From Rutpela maculata (Eukaryota > Arthropoda > Insecta > Coleoptera > Cerambycidae), in NCBI GenBank assembly GCA_936432065.2, contig OW386292.2, positions 101,203,829 through 101,267,828 of the forward strand: a stretch of 64,000 bases of DNA, read 5' to 3'. Position numbers and translations under genes: made by a program. The first letter of the stretch is position 1, and each line of letters starts with the position of its first letter. Of the stretch, positions 63,724 to 64,000 are shown in pieces. The notes below the pieces were generated by a model, which worked only from the letters and a program-made list of their open reading frames with translations, made no database searches and was not told where the DNA came from.

Positions 63724-64000
63724 ATGCCTAAAGGAAACGAATTTATAACTAATCTTCCAATTCAATTTGAGGATGGTTTTGTGTTAAACCCATCACCAGA
63801 AATTTACGAATCTCCAGAAATTAAAAACTTTGTACAGTGGCCCCACACCCCGAAACGGCCTGGAAAGAGGAATACTGAAAAAATGCCTTACATTATAACA
63901 GGAAGAGGATGGAAAAAAAATGTATATAGAAAAAGAAGCTGCAAAATGGGAAAAAGAAGACCAAATAAAGGAAAGGAAGCGACAAAGATTGCAAAAGAAG
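63724..64000 (+). pseudogene. Tigger-type tail, runs off the window
   Basis: The ATG at 63724 opens a frame with SPEIYESPEIKNFVQWPHTP, RPGKRNTEKMPYIITGRGWK. One base change at the A-run near 63914 shifts to MYIEKEAAKWEKEDQIKERK, open to the window end. A PDTPKRKGxRxTExxPYxIT step followed by a Lys/Glu helix is the region after the DDE domain in insect Tigger proteins. The SH3-like domain would lie beyond 64000. Confidence 0.5.

Noticed and set aside
1..64000. CRISPR arrays, bacterial operons, ribosome binding sites
   Set aside because: No spaced direct repeats of CRISPR type. Introns, LINEs, 28S rRNA and TATA/Inr signals show a eukaryotic nuclear genome.

Overview
The window looks like intergenic or heterochromatic DNA of an arthropod, most likely an insect with a large repeat-rich genome. 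The DNA is AT-rich and has eukaryotic splice signals, TATA/Inr promoter pairs and microsatellite-tailed LINEs. The transposon mix (Transib, several piggyBac lineages, PIF/Harbinger, DUF4817-type Tc1/mariner, pogo/Tigger, MULE/foldback, Polinton-type DNA polymerase, CR1/Jockey-type LINEs, Ty3/gypsy) is typical of beetles, bugs and other insects. I see no clear single-copy host gene. I cannot name the species. All family assignments are from memory of the families, without a database search.

Layout. 1-2.6 kb: zinc-ligand fragment, Transib C-terminal fragment, palindromic MITE. 2.8-7.6 kb: a decayed PIF/Harbinger transposase split by a 2.6-kb piggyBac with TTAA target duplication; the piggyBac transposase ORF is the best preserved DNA-transposon gene here. 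8.5-15 kb: Tigger tail, second piggyBac, mariner, second Transib, hairpin repeats. 15.3-18.3 kb: third piggyBac, interrupted at its first catalytic-Asp motif by a 1,015-bp hAT-like element that carries an antisense 28S rRNA fragment. 19-22 kb: second mariner and the best Transib (RAG1-related) core. 22.5-26 kb: LINE endonuclease/RT, hairpin MITE, gypsy pol relic. 28-34 kb: Tigger tail, long-TIR element with internal 160-175 bp repeats, LINE interrupted by a solo LTR with promoter and 5-bp TSD. 34.7-38.8 kb: a LINE on the minus strand, intact apart from one frameshift and a 5' truncation. 38.9-44 kb: tRNA-like sequence, protein-primed DNA polymerase B relic, an intact 205-codon orphan ORF with a GC-rich hairpin, an internally deleted LINE. 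44-48 kb: unassigned fragment, an R2-like RT fragment and a CR1-like RT. 48-52.3 kb: Tigger, MITE with nested element, minus-strand RNase H LINE tail. 53-56 kb: 0.5-kb hairpin, fourth piggyBac. 56.5-62.1 kb: a Tigger gene in two halves separated by foldback-arm and MULE-like sequence. The window ends inside another Tigger tail.

No shared pathway links these genes; they are independent mobile elements, mostly broken, and the useful information is the order of insertion. Nesting with reconstructable target sites is visible at 4629-7258, 16332-17362, 33112-33988, 34674-38785 and 50033-50804. The most interesting items are the three Transib copies, the rRNA fragment inside a DNA transposon, the foldback/Tigger structure that does not fit a simple insertion, and the orphan ORF at 42130-42747.
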